Source of the DNA: Actinomycetota bacterium
Lineage (GTDB): Bacteria > Actinomycetota > Actinomycetes > S36-B12
NCBI GenBank assembly: GCA_026392575.1
Contig: JAPLBU010000271.1
Coordinates: 1 to 7,021 of the forward strand
DNA: 7,021 bases
Direction: 5' to 3'
The stretch's first letter is position 1. Each line of letters opens with the position of its first letter. The position numbers and the translations under genes are program-made. The notes under the pieces are model-generated. The model had not been told where the DNA came from, searched no databases, and saw only the letters and a program-made list of their open reading frames with translations. This document shows, in pieces, positions 1 through 6,057 of the stretch.

Positions 1-168
1 AGCACCGCCAAGAGCGGCCAGATCCACGCCGACGTGTGCTCGCAGTGCCACCCCTTCTACACCGGCAAGCAGAAGATCCTCGACACCGGTGGTCGCGTGG
101 CCAAGTGGGAGAGTCGCTACGGCAACAAGGCGACCGACACGTCCGCGGAGAAGACCGCAGACAACTAG
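1..168 (+). CDS. rpmE: 50S ribosomal protein L31, 3' part
   Basis: Bacterial L31 is a small protein of the large ribosomal subunit that helps bridge to the small subunit. The window opens inside the gene; 55 residues up to a TAG stop are visible. They contain DVCSQCHPFYTGKQK followed by GGRVAKWESRYG, the typical C-terminal half of L31. The CxxC pair (CSQC, residues 13-16 of the visible part) is the second half of the zinc ligand set of the zinc-binding (C+) form. The first pair would lie upstream of the window and cannot be seen. The tail after the YGNK segment is hydrophilic and slightly extended, which is common in actinobacteria. The gene is followed by a strong terminator and then prfA, the usual actinobacterial neighbour. 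The start is outside the window. Confidence 0.95.
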   Translation, partial: STAKSGQIHADVCSQCHPFYTGKQKILDTGGRVAKWESRYGNKATDTSAEKTADN

Positions 169-177
169 CTTCACCCC

Positions 178-252
178 CCGGGCGCCGGCCCGGGGTCGGC
201 CGCGTGTCTCCCCCGTCGCGCGGTCGGCCCCCGACCGGCGCCCGGTGTTTTT
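178..252 (+). terminator. Rho-independent terminator after rpmE
   Basis: A perfect 11-base inverted repeat (CCGGGCGCCGG at 178-188, CCGGCGCCCGG at 235-245) is followed by G and five T (248-252). Nested inside is a second perfect 7-base hairpin, CGGTCGG at 221-227 and CCGACCG at 231-237, with a 3-base loop. The two hairpins share bases 235-237, so they are partly exclusive. The GC-rich stem plus T-run, 10 bases after the rpmE stop, fits an intrinsic terminator that separates rpmE from the prfA run. I see no clear promoter in the remaining bases before prfA. Confidence 0.7.
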
Positions 253-296
253 GCTGAATGCTCTGACCGCATGCCCATGGAACCCGGAGACCCGCG

Positions 297-1296
297 ATGT
301 TCGAGTCCTGCGTCGAACTGCTCGACGAGTACTCGCGGGTCGAGGGCCAGCTGGCCGATCCCGCGATCCACAGCGACCAGGCTGCCGCCCGCCGCCTCGG
401 CCGCCGATTCGCCGAACTCGGCCCGATCGTGGCCGCCTACCGCGAGTGGCTGTCGGGTAACGACCCAGGCCGGCACTTCGCCGACGAGGTCGCCAGCCAG
501 CAGGAACGCGTTGACGCGGCCGCTGAGCGACTTCGCGAACTGCTGTTGCCCCGCGACCCGATGGACGACAAGGACATCATCATCGAGGTCAAGGCGGGGG
601 AGGGGGGCGAGGAGTCTGCGCTCTTCGCCAGCGATCTCGCCCGGATGTACATCCGCTATGCAGAGCGCCGCGGCTGGTCGGCTCAGATCCTCGACATGGT
701 CGAGTCCGACCTGGGTGGCTACAAGGACATCTCCATCGCGATGAAGGCCAAGGGCATTCCGGAACCGGGCACCGGCCCATTCGCGCGTCTGAAGTTCGAG
801 GGCGGCGTTCACCGCGTGCAGCGCGTCCCCGTCACGGAGTCGCAGGGCCGGATCCACACCTCTGCGGCCGGCGTCCTGGTGCTGCCCGAGGCGGAGGAGG
901 TCGACGTCGTCATTGATGCGAACGACCTGCGAATCGACGTCTATCGCTCATCGGGTCCCGGTGGCCAGAGCGTCAACACGCTCCTGCCAGAACGAGAAGA
1001 GCCAGCTCCAGAACAAGGAGTCGGCCATGCGGATCCTGCGTGCCCGGCTGCTGGCCTTCGCGCAGGAGCAGGCAGACAAGGAGGCCTCGGACGTCCGACG
1101 CTCCCAGGTGCGCACGGTCGACCGCAGCGAGCGGATCCGCACCTACAACTACCCGGAGAACCGGCTGAGCGACCATCGGGTCGGCTTCAAGTCGCACAAT
1201 CTCGATCAGGTGCTCGACGGCGATCTGGATGCCGTCATCGACGCGTGCGTGACGGCCGACCAGAACGCTCGCTTGAGCGAGGTCGGCGGCGGCTGA
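297..1296 (+). pseudogene. prfA: Peptide chain release factor 1 (RF1), frame-disrupted
   Basis: RF1 recognises UAA and UAG stop codons in the ribosome and triggers peptide release. The ATG at 297 has GGAGA at 286-290, a good spacing. The first frame gives 228 clear RF1 residues: N-terminal helical domain, LLLPRDP and VKAGEGGEESALF (about 83-110), the PVT anticodon tripeptide (178-180) and GGQ (222-224) in SSGPGGQSVNT. After base 980 the frame is wrong. RF1 resumes one frame over with SCQNEKSQLQNKES and runs to the TGA at 1294-1296. The family has 16 residues (consensus like TDSAVRITHLPTGIVV) between SVNT and the Cys-Gln-x-Glu motif. Here only one base remains, so 47 nt are missing. A second, in-frame shortfall of about 13 residues lies near residue 56. 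The downstream part still has clean RF1 coding, so the lesion is recent or an assembly error. Identity as prfA is near certain; whether it is truly broken in the organism is not. Confidence 0.82.
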
Positions 1297-1306
1297 TGTC
1301 CTGGAC

Positions 1307-1312
1307 GGAGGA
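1307..1312 (+). promoter_or_regulatory. Shine-Dalgarno favouring the GTG start of prmC
   Basis: GGAGGA lies 7 bases upstream of the GTG at 1320. The earlier ATG at 1296, which overlaps the prfA stop as TGATG, has only a GAGG about 13 bases away. This is the reason for choosing 1320 as the prmC start. Confidence 0.6.
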
Positions 1313-1319
1313 CCACACC

Positions 1320-2291
1320 GTGGGCGGCCGCGTGACGATCCGCGACGTGCTCTTCGACGCCGAGCACCGTCTTGGCCGCGTCGGGGTTCCGTCGCCCAAT
1401 GTCGACGCAGCCGAGCTGGTGGCCTTCGCCCTCGGCACCACCCGCAACCGGCTCTTCCTGCAGGACGAGATCACGGGCGAGCAGAAGCTCCGGGTCGAGC
1501 AGCTGCTGGCGCGCCGGCTGACCCGCGTTCCACTTCAGCACCTGCTGGGCACCGCGGGCTTCCGCCACATCGAGGTCGAGGTCGGGCCGGGAGTCTTCAT
1601 CCCCCGTCCCGAGACCGAGCTCGTCACCGAAGCCGGCCTGCGTGAGCTCGCCGCGCAGCCGGTGGGGCAGCGCATCGGCGTCGACCTGTGCTCCGGCAGC
1701 GGCGCCATCGCCATCTCACTGGCCCTCGAGGCCGAGGGCAGTCGCGTCCATGCGGTCGAGCTCAGTGACGACGCCATCACGTGGACGCGCCGCAACGTTC
1801 TTGCCTACGAGGATCGCGTCGCGGCGAAGGGCTCGCGAGTCGAGGTGCTGCACGAAGACGCCACCACGGTCGCCGACCCGGGCCACCCCCTTGCCGGGCT
1901 GACGGGTCAGGTGGCTGTTGTCGTCACGAACCCCCCGTACATCCCCGATGCGATGATCCCGCGCGAGCCTGAGGTGCGCGACCACGAGCCCGGGATGGCG
2001 CTGTACGGCGGCGACGATGGGATGGACGTCATCCGAGGCGTCCTGCGTACCGCCGCGATCCTCTTGCGGCCCGGTGGCCTCGTCGTCATCGAGCATGCCG
2101 ATGTCCAGGGCCTGGTTGCCGGCGTTGCAGGCGTGCCGGCCGTCACATCCGCACTCGTTGCCGACGCATCCCTTTCGTCGCTGACGGGTGTGCCCGTGGG
2201 ACAACCGCTGTTCACGTCGGTGGCCGACCGCATCGACCTCAACGGATTGCCGAGGTTCACCCTCGCTCGTCGCGCGGGAGCGTCGTCGTGA
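1320..2291 (+). CDS. prmC: Release factor glutamine N5-methyltransferase
   Basis: PrmC (HemK) uses S-adenosylmethionine to methylate the glutamine of the GGQ motif in RF1 and RF2, raising release activity. From the GTG at 1320 the protein has 323 residues. An N-terminal helical domain (about 1-85) is followed by FIPRPETE (93-100), the SAM-binding loop DLCSGSGAIAIS (from residue 122), the catalytic NPPY (204-207) and the downstream PEVRDHEPGMALYGGDDG signature of the family. The C terminus ends in the usual PRFTLARR strand. The region between EHADVQG and the end is somewhat longer than in many relatives. Alternative starts are ATG 1296 (overlapping the prfA stop) and GTG 1332. Because of the prfA lesion the prmC frame is also open upstream to 297. 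Close packing with prfA fits their enzyme-substrate relation. The stop overlaps the next GTG by four bases. Confidence 0.95.
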   Translation: MGGRVTIRDVLFDAEHRLGRVGVPSPNVDAAELVAFALGTTRNRLFLQDEITGEQKLRVEQLLARRLTRVPLQHLLGTAGFRHIEVEVGPGVFIPRPETELVTEAGLRELAAQPVGQRIGVDLCSGSGAIAISLALEAEGSRVHAVELSDDAITWTRRNVLAYEDRVAAKGSRVEVLHEDATTVADPGHPLAGLTGQVAVVVTNPPYIPDAMIPREPEVRDHEPGMALYGGDDGMDVIRGVLRTAAILLRPGGLVVIEHADVQGLVAGVAGVPAVTSALVADASLSSLTGVPVGQPLFTSVADRIDLNGLPRFTLARRAGASS

Positions 2292-2953
2292 CCCAGCGCA
2301 TCGCCGCTGCCGACGGCATCAATCGCACCCGGGCCGTTGCTGCCGCGCTGGCTGCGGTGCGACGCGGCGACCTCGTCCTGATCCCGACGGAGTCCGTCTA
2401 CGCCGTTGCCACGGATGCATTCTCGCGGCGCGGTGTTGCGGCGCTACGCGAGGCGAAGGGCTACGACGAGCATGTTCCGCTGCCCGTGATGGTCGGGTCG
2501 CGGTCGACGGTGCCGGGCATCGCCGCGCGTTCCAGCGACGACGCACGCGCTCTGATGGATGCCTTCTGGCCCGGCCCGCTGACCTTGCTGCTGGACCCGC
2601 AGCCGACGCTCGCCTGGGACCTGACCCCGTCGAGCCCCATTGCGGTGCGGATGCCCCTGCATCCGCTGGCACTCGCACTGCTTGCCCAGACCGGTCCGCT
2701 GGTCGTGACATCAGCGAACCTGCCCGGCCTGAGCCCGCCGACGGATGCCGACGACGCCATCTCCCAGCTGGGCGACTACGCCGCTCTTGTCCTCGACGCG
2801 GGCGACGTGAGTGACGAGACCGCGCTGCCGAGCACGGTGGTCGATGTCACGGGGGAGCGGCCGCGAGTCGTGCGGATCGGCGCCATCTCGATCGACCGAC
2901 TCCGTGTCGTGTGTCCGCATGTGGTCGACGGCGACGACGTCCCCACCCAATAG
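2288..2953 (+). CDS. L-threonylcarbamoyladenylate synthase (Sua5/YrdC/TsaC family)
   Basis: This family makes threonylcarbamoyl-AMP from threonine, bicarbonate and ATP, the first step of the t6A37 modification of ANN-decoding tRNAs. The 221-residue protein is a single YrdC domain without the C-terminal Sua5 extension. Visible signatures are PTESVY (33-38), FWPGPLTL (93-100), AVRMP (119-123), TSAN (141-144) and PSTVVD (181-186). The family's K-R-S-N set of active-site residues is mostly present: Lys57, Ser142 and Asn144. The Arg of K-x-R is Tyr59 here (KGY), which is unusual. The GTG start overlaps the prmC stop in GTGA, and GGGAG at 2276-2280 gives a good ribosome site, so translation is probably coupled to prmC. 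The gene is common between prmC and wecA in actinobacteria. Identity is clear; full activity is less certain because of Tyr59. Confidence 0.92.
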   Translation: MTQRIAAADGINRTRAVAAALAAVRRGDLVLIPTESVYAVATDAFSRRGVAALREAKGYDEHVPLPVMVGSRSTVPGIAARSSDDARALMDAFWPGPLTLLLDPQPTLAWDLTPSSPIAVRMPLHPLALALLAQTGPLVVTSANLPGLSPPTDADDAISQLGDYAALVLDAGDVSDETALPSTVVDVTGERPRVVRIGAISIDRLRVVCPHVVDGDDVPTQ

Positions 2954-3000
2954 GCTGAATACGCTGGCGAATGCCGTCGCCGTGCATGAGAGGGAGTTGC

Positions 3001-4251
3001 ATGAACAGCACGCCGTTCTGGGGCCCGGACTTCGACGAGCTCGCCGCGGAGGACCCAGAGATCGCGTCGATCGTCCTGTCCGAACTCGACCGCCTGCGTA
3101 GCGGTATCCAGCTGATCGCGAGCGAGAACTTCACGTCTCCGGCCGTCCTGGCCGCACTCGGCTCGACGCTCAGCAACAAGTACGCGGAGGGCTATCCCGG
3201 CAAGCGCTACTACGATCGCGCAGAGCTCATCGGCATCGACCGTGCGAAGGCACTGTTCGGCGCGGATCACGCGAACCTGCAGCCGCACAGCGGCGCCAGC
3301 GCGAACATTGCCGCCTACGGCGCCTTCGTCAAGCCGGGCGAGACCGTCATGGCGATGAGCCTCCCGCATGGCGGGCATCTGACCCACGGTTCCAAGGTCA
3401 ACTTCTCGGGCAAGTGGTTCAACATCGTCTCGTACGGCGTCCGCGAGGACACCGAGCTGATCGACTACGACAACGTCCGGGCTCTGGCGCGCGAGCATCG
3501 GCCGAAGATGATCATCACGGGCGCCACCGCCTACCCCCGGCTGATCGACTTCGCGGCCTTCCGCGAGATCGCCGACGAGGTGGGCGCGATCCTCATGGTC
3601 GATGCGGCGCACTTCATCGGGCTCGTCGCCGGTCAGGCGATCCCCAGCCCCGTGCCGTACGCCGACGTCGTGACGTTCACGACGCACAAGGTGCTGCGCG
3701 GGCCGCGGGGCGACATGATCCTGTGCCGCGAAGAGCATGCTTCGGCGATCGACAAGGCCGTGTTCCCGATGATGCAGGGTGGTCCCCTCATGCATGCCGT
3801 CGCGGCGAAGGCCGTCGCGCTCAAGGAGGCGGCGACGCAGGAGTACCGCGACTACGCCAAGCAGGTCATCGTGAATGCCCAGGCCCTGTCGGCCGGGCTT
3901 GCGGAGGAGGGCATGCGGCCGGTCAGCGGAGGCACCGATACCCACTTGGCGCTCATCGATCTCCAGGGCATCGGGCTCACCGGTGACATTGCGGAGATGC
4001 GCTGCGATGCCGCCCGCATCACCTTGAACAAGAACTCGATCCCATACGACCCGCAGCCCCCGTCGAAGGGCTCGGGAATCCGCGTGGGCACTCCGGCGGT
4101 CACGACGCAGGGGATGACGGAGGATGACATGGCCATCATCGCCTCTCTCATCTCCCGTGCCGTCCGTGACGAGGACGGGACCCAGGCCGCCGCCATCGCC
4201 GACGACGTGTCCGCGCTGGTCACCCGACACCCGGCTTATCCGCGAGGCTGA
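3001..4251 (+). CDS. glyA: Serine hydroxymethyltransferase
   Basis: GlyA is a PLP enzyme that converts serine and tetrahydrofolate to glycine and 5,10-methylenetetrahydrofolate, the main one-carbon source. The protein has 416 residues from the ATG at 3001, with AGGGAG at 2991-2996. Earlier in-frame ATGs at 2971 and 2986 add non-conserved residues and lack this site. Motifs: LIASENF (38-44), NKYAEGYPGKRYY (59-71), QPHSGASAN (94-102), HGGHLTHG (123-130), DAAHFIGLVAG with PLP-contacting Asp201 and His204, THK with Schiff-base Lys230, and SGIRVGTPAVTTQGM near the C terminus. Between KRYY and IDRAK only 7 residues remain where relatives have about 13 (the GGCE..D..E.LA segment), so about 6 residues of a conserved helix are absent. 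The gene follows the Sua5-like gene after 47 bases and ends 6 bases before the wecA-like gene, so it is probably co-transcribed. No glycine riboswitch is visible upstream. Confidence 0.94.
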   Translation: MNSTPFWGPDFDELAAEDPEIASIVLSELDRLRSGIQLIASENFTSPAVLAALGSTLSNKYAEGYPGKRYYDRAELIGIDRAKALFGADHANLQPHSGASANIAAYGAFVKPGETVMAMSLPHGGHLTHGSKVNFSGKWFNIVSYGVREDTELIDYDNVRALAREHRPKMIITGATAYPRLIDFAAFREIADEVGAILMVDAAHFIGLVAGQAIPSPVPYADVVTFTTHKVLRGPRGDMILCREEHASAIDKAVFPMMQGGPLMHAVAAKAVALKEAATQEYRDYAKQVIVNAQALSAGLAEEGMRPVSGGTDTHLALIDLQGIGLTGDIAEMRCDAARITLNKNSIPYDPQPPSKGSGIRVGTPAVTTQGMTEDDMAIIASLISRAVRDEDGTQAAAIADDVSALVTRHPAYPRG

Positions 4252-4257
4252 TCGCGT

Positions 4258-5298
4258 ATGCGCGAATACCTGCTGTGTCTGCTGGCCGCCGCGGCGCACG
4301 ATTCTCCGACGCCGCGACTGGGCGGCCTGGCCATGGTCGGGGGGATCGTGGCGGGCCTGCTGCTCGCCAGCAAGCTTCCGATGATGAGGTCGGTCTTCGA
4401 GGGCACCAACACCGCCGTGGCGCTGCTGTCGGGCGTGGCGATCATCGTCGCTCTCGGCATCGTTGATGACCGCTGGGGCCTCGATGCGCCGACCAAGCTT
4501 GCCGGCCAGGTACTCGCAGCGGGCGTGATGGCCTTCCAGGGCATCGCGATCATCTGGCTGCCGATCGGGGGGACGTTCGTCCTCGACCCGCTGACGAGCG
4601 TGCTGTTCACCGTGATCATCGTGCTCGTCAGCATCAACGCCATCAACTTCGTCGACGGCCTCGACGGCCTCGCTGCGGGAATCGTTGCCATTGCTGCAGG
4701 AGCCTTCTTCGCATACTCCTATCTGCTGTCGGTCGAGCTGGGCTTCGAGCGGGCGACGCTGGCGACTCTGGTCTCCGTGCTGCTCGTGGGCGTGTGCCTG
4801 GGCTTCCTGCCGAACAACTTCTTCCGCGCCCGGATCTTCATGGGCGACACCGGGTCGATGACCCTCGGCCTGCTGCTTGCGGCGGGCACCATCACGCTGT
4901 CCGGCCAAGTCGACCCGAGTGCGGTTGCGGGTGGCACCCTGCTCCCGACGCTGCTGCCCGTCCTGCTCCCGGTTGCTGTGATGGCGGTCCCGCTGATGGA
5001 CCTGCTGCTCGCCGTCGTCCGCCGAACCCGCGCCGGCCGCAACCCCTTCGCACCGGACAAGCAGCACCTGCACCATCGGCTGCTGGAGATGGGGCACTCG
5101 CAGGTGCGGGCGGTCCTGCTGATGTACGCCTGGACGGGCCTTATCGCCGGGACGGCGGTGGCCGTCGCATTCGTCCCCCTGGGCTACGCCGCCATGGGGT
5201 TCCTTATCGGGCTGGGACTGCTGATCTTCGCCGTGCGGAGGCCGGGAAAGGCGCCGCAGGCGCAGGTGCGCCGACTGCGGACGGGTACCGAGGCCTGA
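4258..5298 (+). CDS. WecA/Rfe-type polyprenyl-phosphate sugar-1-phosphate transferase, N-terminally gapped
   Basis: Members of this MraY/WecA family transfer a UDP-N-acetylhexosamine phosphate to decaprenyl or undecaprenyl phosphate in the membrane. In actinobacteria the prfA-to-atp locus enzyme is the GlcNAc-1-phosphate transferase that starts arabinogalactan-linker or teichoic-type polymers. The 346-residue polytopic protein shows SPTPRLGG (16-23), the Asp pair VDDRWGLD (69-76), NFVDGLDGLA (130-139), FMGDTGS (194-200) and the His-rich loop DKQHLHHR (267-274). The start MREYLLCLLAAAA matches the usual start of the family but jumps directly to HDSPTPRLGG. Relatives have about 27 more residues here, covering the rest of membrane helix 1 and the loop leading to R-D-R-D-V-H. 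The missing part is in frame (about 81 nt). Helix 1 would be too short to span the membrane, so function and topology are doubtful. The start lies 6 bases after glyA. Confidence 0.88.
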   Translation: MREYLLCLLAAAAHDSPTPRLGGLAMVGGIVAGLLLASKLPMMRSVFEGTNTAVALLSGVAIIVALGIVDDRWGLDAPTKLAGQVLAAGVMAFQGIAIIWLPIGGTFVLDPLTSVLFTVIIVLVSINAINFVDGLDGLAAGIVAIAAGAFFAYSYLLSVELGFERATLATLVSVLLVGVCLGFLPNNFFRARIFMGDTGSMTLGLLLAAGTITLSGQVDPSAVAGGTLLPTLLPVLLPVAVMAVPLMDLLLAVVRRTRAGRNPFAPDKQHLHHRLLEMGHSQVRAVLLMYAWTGLIAGTAVAVAFVPLGYAAMGFLIGLGLLIFAVRRPGKAPQAQVRRLRTGTEA

Positions 5299-5311
5299 CG
5301 CCGCTGCGCAT

Positions 5312-5341
5312 TTGGGGGACCCCAGCGCGGTGCGATAGCGT
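5312..5341 (+). promoter_or_regulatory. Possible leaderless-type promoter for the ATP synthase genes
   Basis: TAGCGT at 5336-5341 fits an actinobacterial -10 (TAnnnT). A TTGGGG at 5312-5317 lies 18 bases upstream as a weak -35. The -10 ends 6 bases before the GTG at 5348, which has no usable Shine-Dalgarno (GGAG overlaps the start itself). That spacing is what a leaderless transcript beginning at the GTG would show. The 49-base gap after the wecA-like gene is the largest between that gene and the AtpZ-like gene. This is inference from short motifs. Confidence 0.35.
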
Positions 5342-5347
5342 CGTGGA

Positions 5348-5752
5348 GTGCCCGCGAATGACTCACTTGTCCTGCGCCGGGCGACCATCATCACCCTGGT
5401 CGTCGGGCTGGTCGCCACGATCATCGGCATGGTCATCGCGGGCGGCAAGGGCCTCATCGCCGGAGTGCTTGGCACGGTCATCGCGGTGGCCTTCTTCGCC
5501 ATCGGGCAGTACGTCGTCGGACGCGTCCTGAAGAACAGCCCGGAGACCGCGTTCCTGACGGCCCTCGTCGTCTACATGGTCCAGATTCTGGCGTTGTTCG
5601 TGCTGCTTCTGCTCCTGCGCGATGCGACGTTCTTCGCACCCAAGGTGTTCGCCGCAACGATCATCGCGTGCGCCCACGCGTGGATCTTCGCGTCAGCGAT
5701 TGTGACGTGGCGCACAAAGGTTCTCTACGTCGATCCGGAGGCTAATCCGTGA
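5348..5752 (+). CDS. atpI: AtpI-like ATP synthase assembly protein, four membrane helices
   Basis: This is a 134-residue membrane protein just upstream of the Fo genes. AtpI (ATP synthase I chain) helps assemble the c-ring and is not part of the finished enzyme. Four hydrophobic segments are visible at about 12-31, 35-57, 69-90 and 98-120, with a charged cytoplasmic-type linker (GRVLKNSPET) between the second and third. This is the arrangement expected for the ATP-synt_I family. There are no catalytic motifs to check, as the family is poorly conserved, so the call rests on topology, size and position. GTG 5348 is the only start after the in-frame stop at 5336-5338 that keeps helix 1. The stop overlaps the next gene's GTG in GTGA. 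The AtpI name is likely but not certain. Confidence 0.7.
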   Translation: MPANDSLVLRRATIITLVVGLVATIIGMVIAGGKGLIAGVLGTVIAVAFFAIGQYVVGRVLKNSPETAFLTALVVYMVQILALFVLLLLLRDATFFAPKVFAATIIACAHAWIFASAIVTWRTKVLYVDPEANP

Positions 5753-6057
5753 GCGCCCCCGAGACATCTGGGAGCAAATCCGGATGGTACGGTTCGGGAG
5801 GGCGCAGACGGACCGTCACGATGGATGATGCCCGGAGGATGTCCGACTCCGCGTGGGTCAACAGCAGCCGGCTTATGGCAGGCCTGATCCTCTACACCGG
5901 CCTCGGTTGGCTGGTGTCGAGGTGGGTCGGACACCAGGCCCTGCTGATGGCCGTTGGCGCAATCGTGGGACTTGCATTGTCGTACTACCTGATGTTCGCG
6001 AGCCTTGCCAAGGAAACTCGGGACGACGAGGAACGACAGCGTCAGGACACACCATGA
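5749..6057 (+). CDS. AtpZ/AtpI-family small membrane protein
   Basis: The 102-residue protein has a hydrophilic N-terminal region (1-38), two hydrophobic helices (about 41-59 and 63-86) and a charged C-terminal tail (KETRDDEERQRQ). The pattern LILYTGLGWLVSRWVG, then a second helix with GAIVG and SYY, matches the two-helix AtpZ/AtpI family. That family is found beside Fo genes and has been proposed to act in ATP synthase assembly or Mg2+ supply. The GTG start has GGAGG at 5737-5741 and overlaps the previous stop by four bases, suggesting coupled translation. An ATG at 5821 is possible but lacks a good ribosome site. Actinobacterial atp loci often carry one or both such proteins ahead of atpB. 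The stop is shared with the ATG of a 17-codon open frame (ATGA). Confidence 0.75.
   Translation: MSAPETSGSKSGWYGSGGRRRTVTMDDARRMSDSAWVNSSRLMAGLILYTGLGWLVSRWVGHQALLMAVGAIVGLALSYYLMFASLAKETRDDEERQRQDTP

Noticed and set aside
171..857. Antisense open frame of 228 codons opposite the 5' half of prfA
   Set aside because: It has no family resemblance, overlaps the terminator and is fully explained as the complement of prfA codons.
970..1000. Programmed +1 frameshift in prfA, as in prfB
   Set aside because: The prfB site is a CUUUGA-type slippery sequence with an in-frame stop near codon 25 and an upstream Shine-Dalgarno-like element. None is present here. A +1 shift at this point would restore the later frame, but the product would still lack 16 essential residues.
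2951..2956. TAGGCT as a -10 element for glyA
   Set aside because: It fits TAnnnT but overlaps the stop of the previous gene, has no convincing -35 at proper spacing, and such hexamers occur often by chance.
2971..3000. Upstream ATGs (2971, 2986) as the glyA start
   Set aside because: The added residues are not conserved. AGGGAG at 2991-2996 points to the ATG at 3001, and the family normally begins close to FWGPDF.
5311..5324. G-run/C-run (TGGGGGACCCCA) as a terminator after the wecA-like gene
   Set aside because: The stem is only about 4-5 bases with a loop too small to fold, and no T-run follows.
2776..5502. Antisense open frame of 908 codons across glyA and the wecA-like gene
   Set aside because: The translation is rich in Arg, His, Asp and Gln with no recognisable domain. 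It mirrors the codon bias of well-supported + strand genes. Long antisense open frames are expected in GC-rich actinobacterial DNA.
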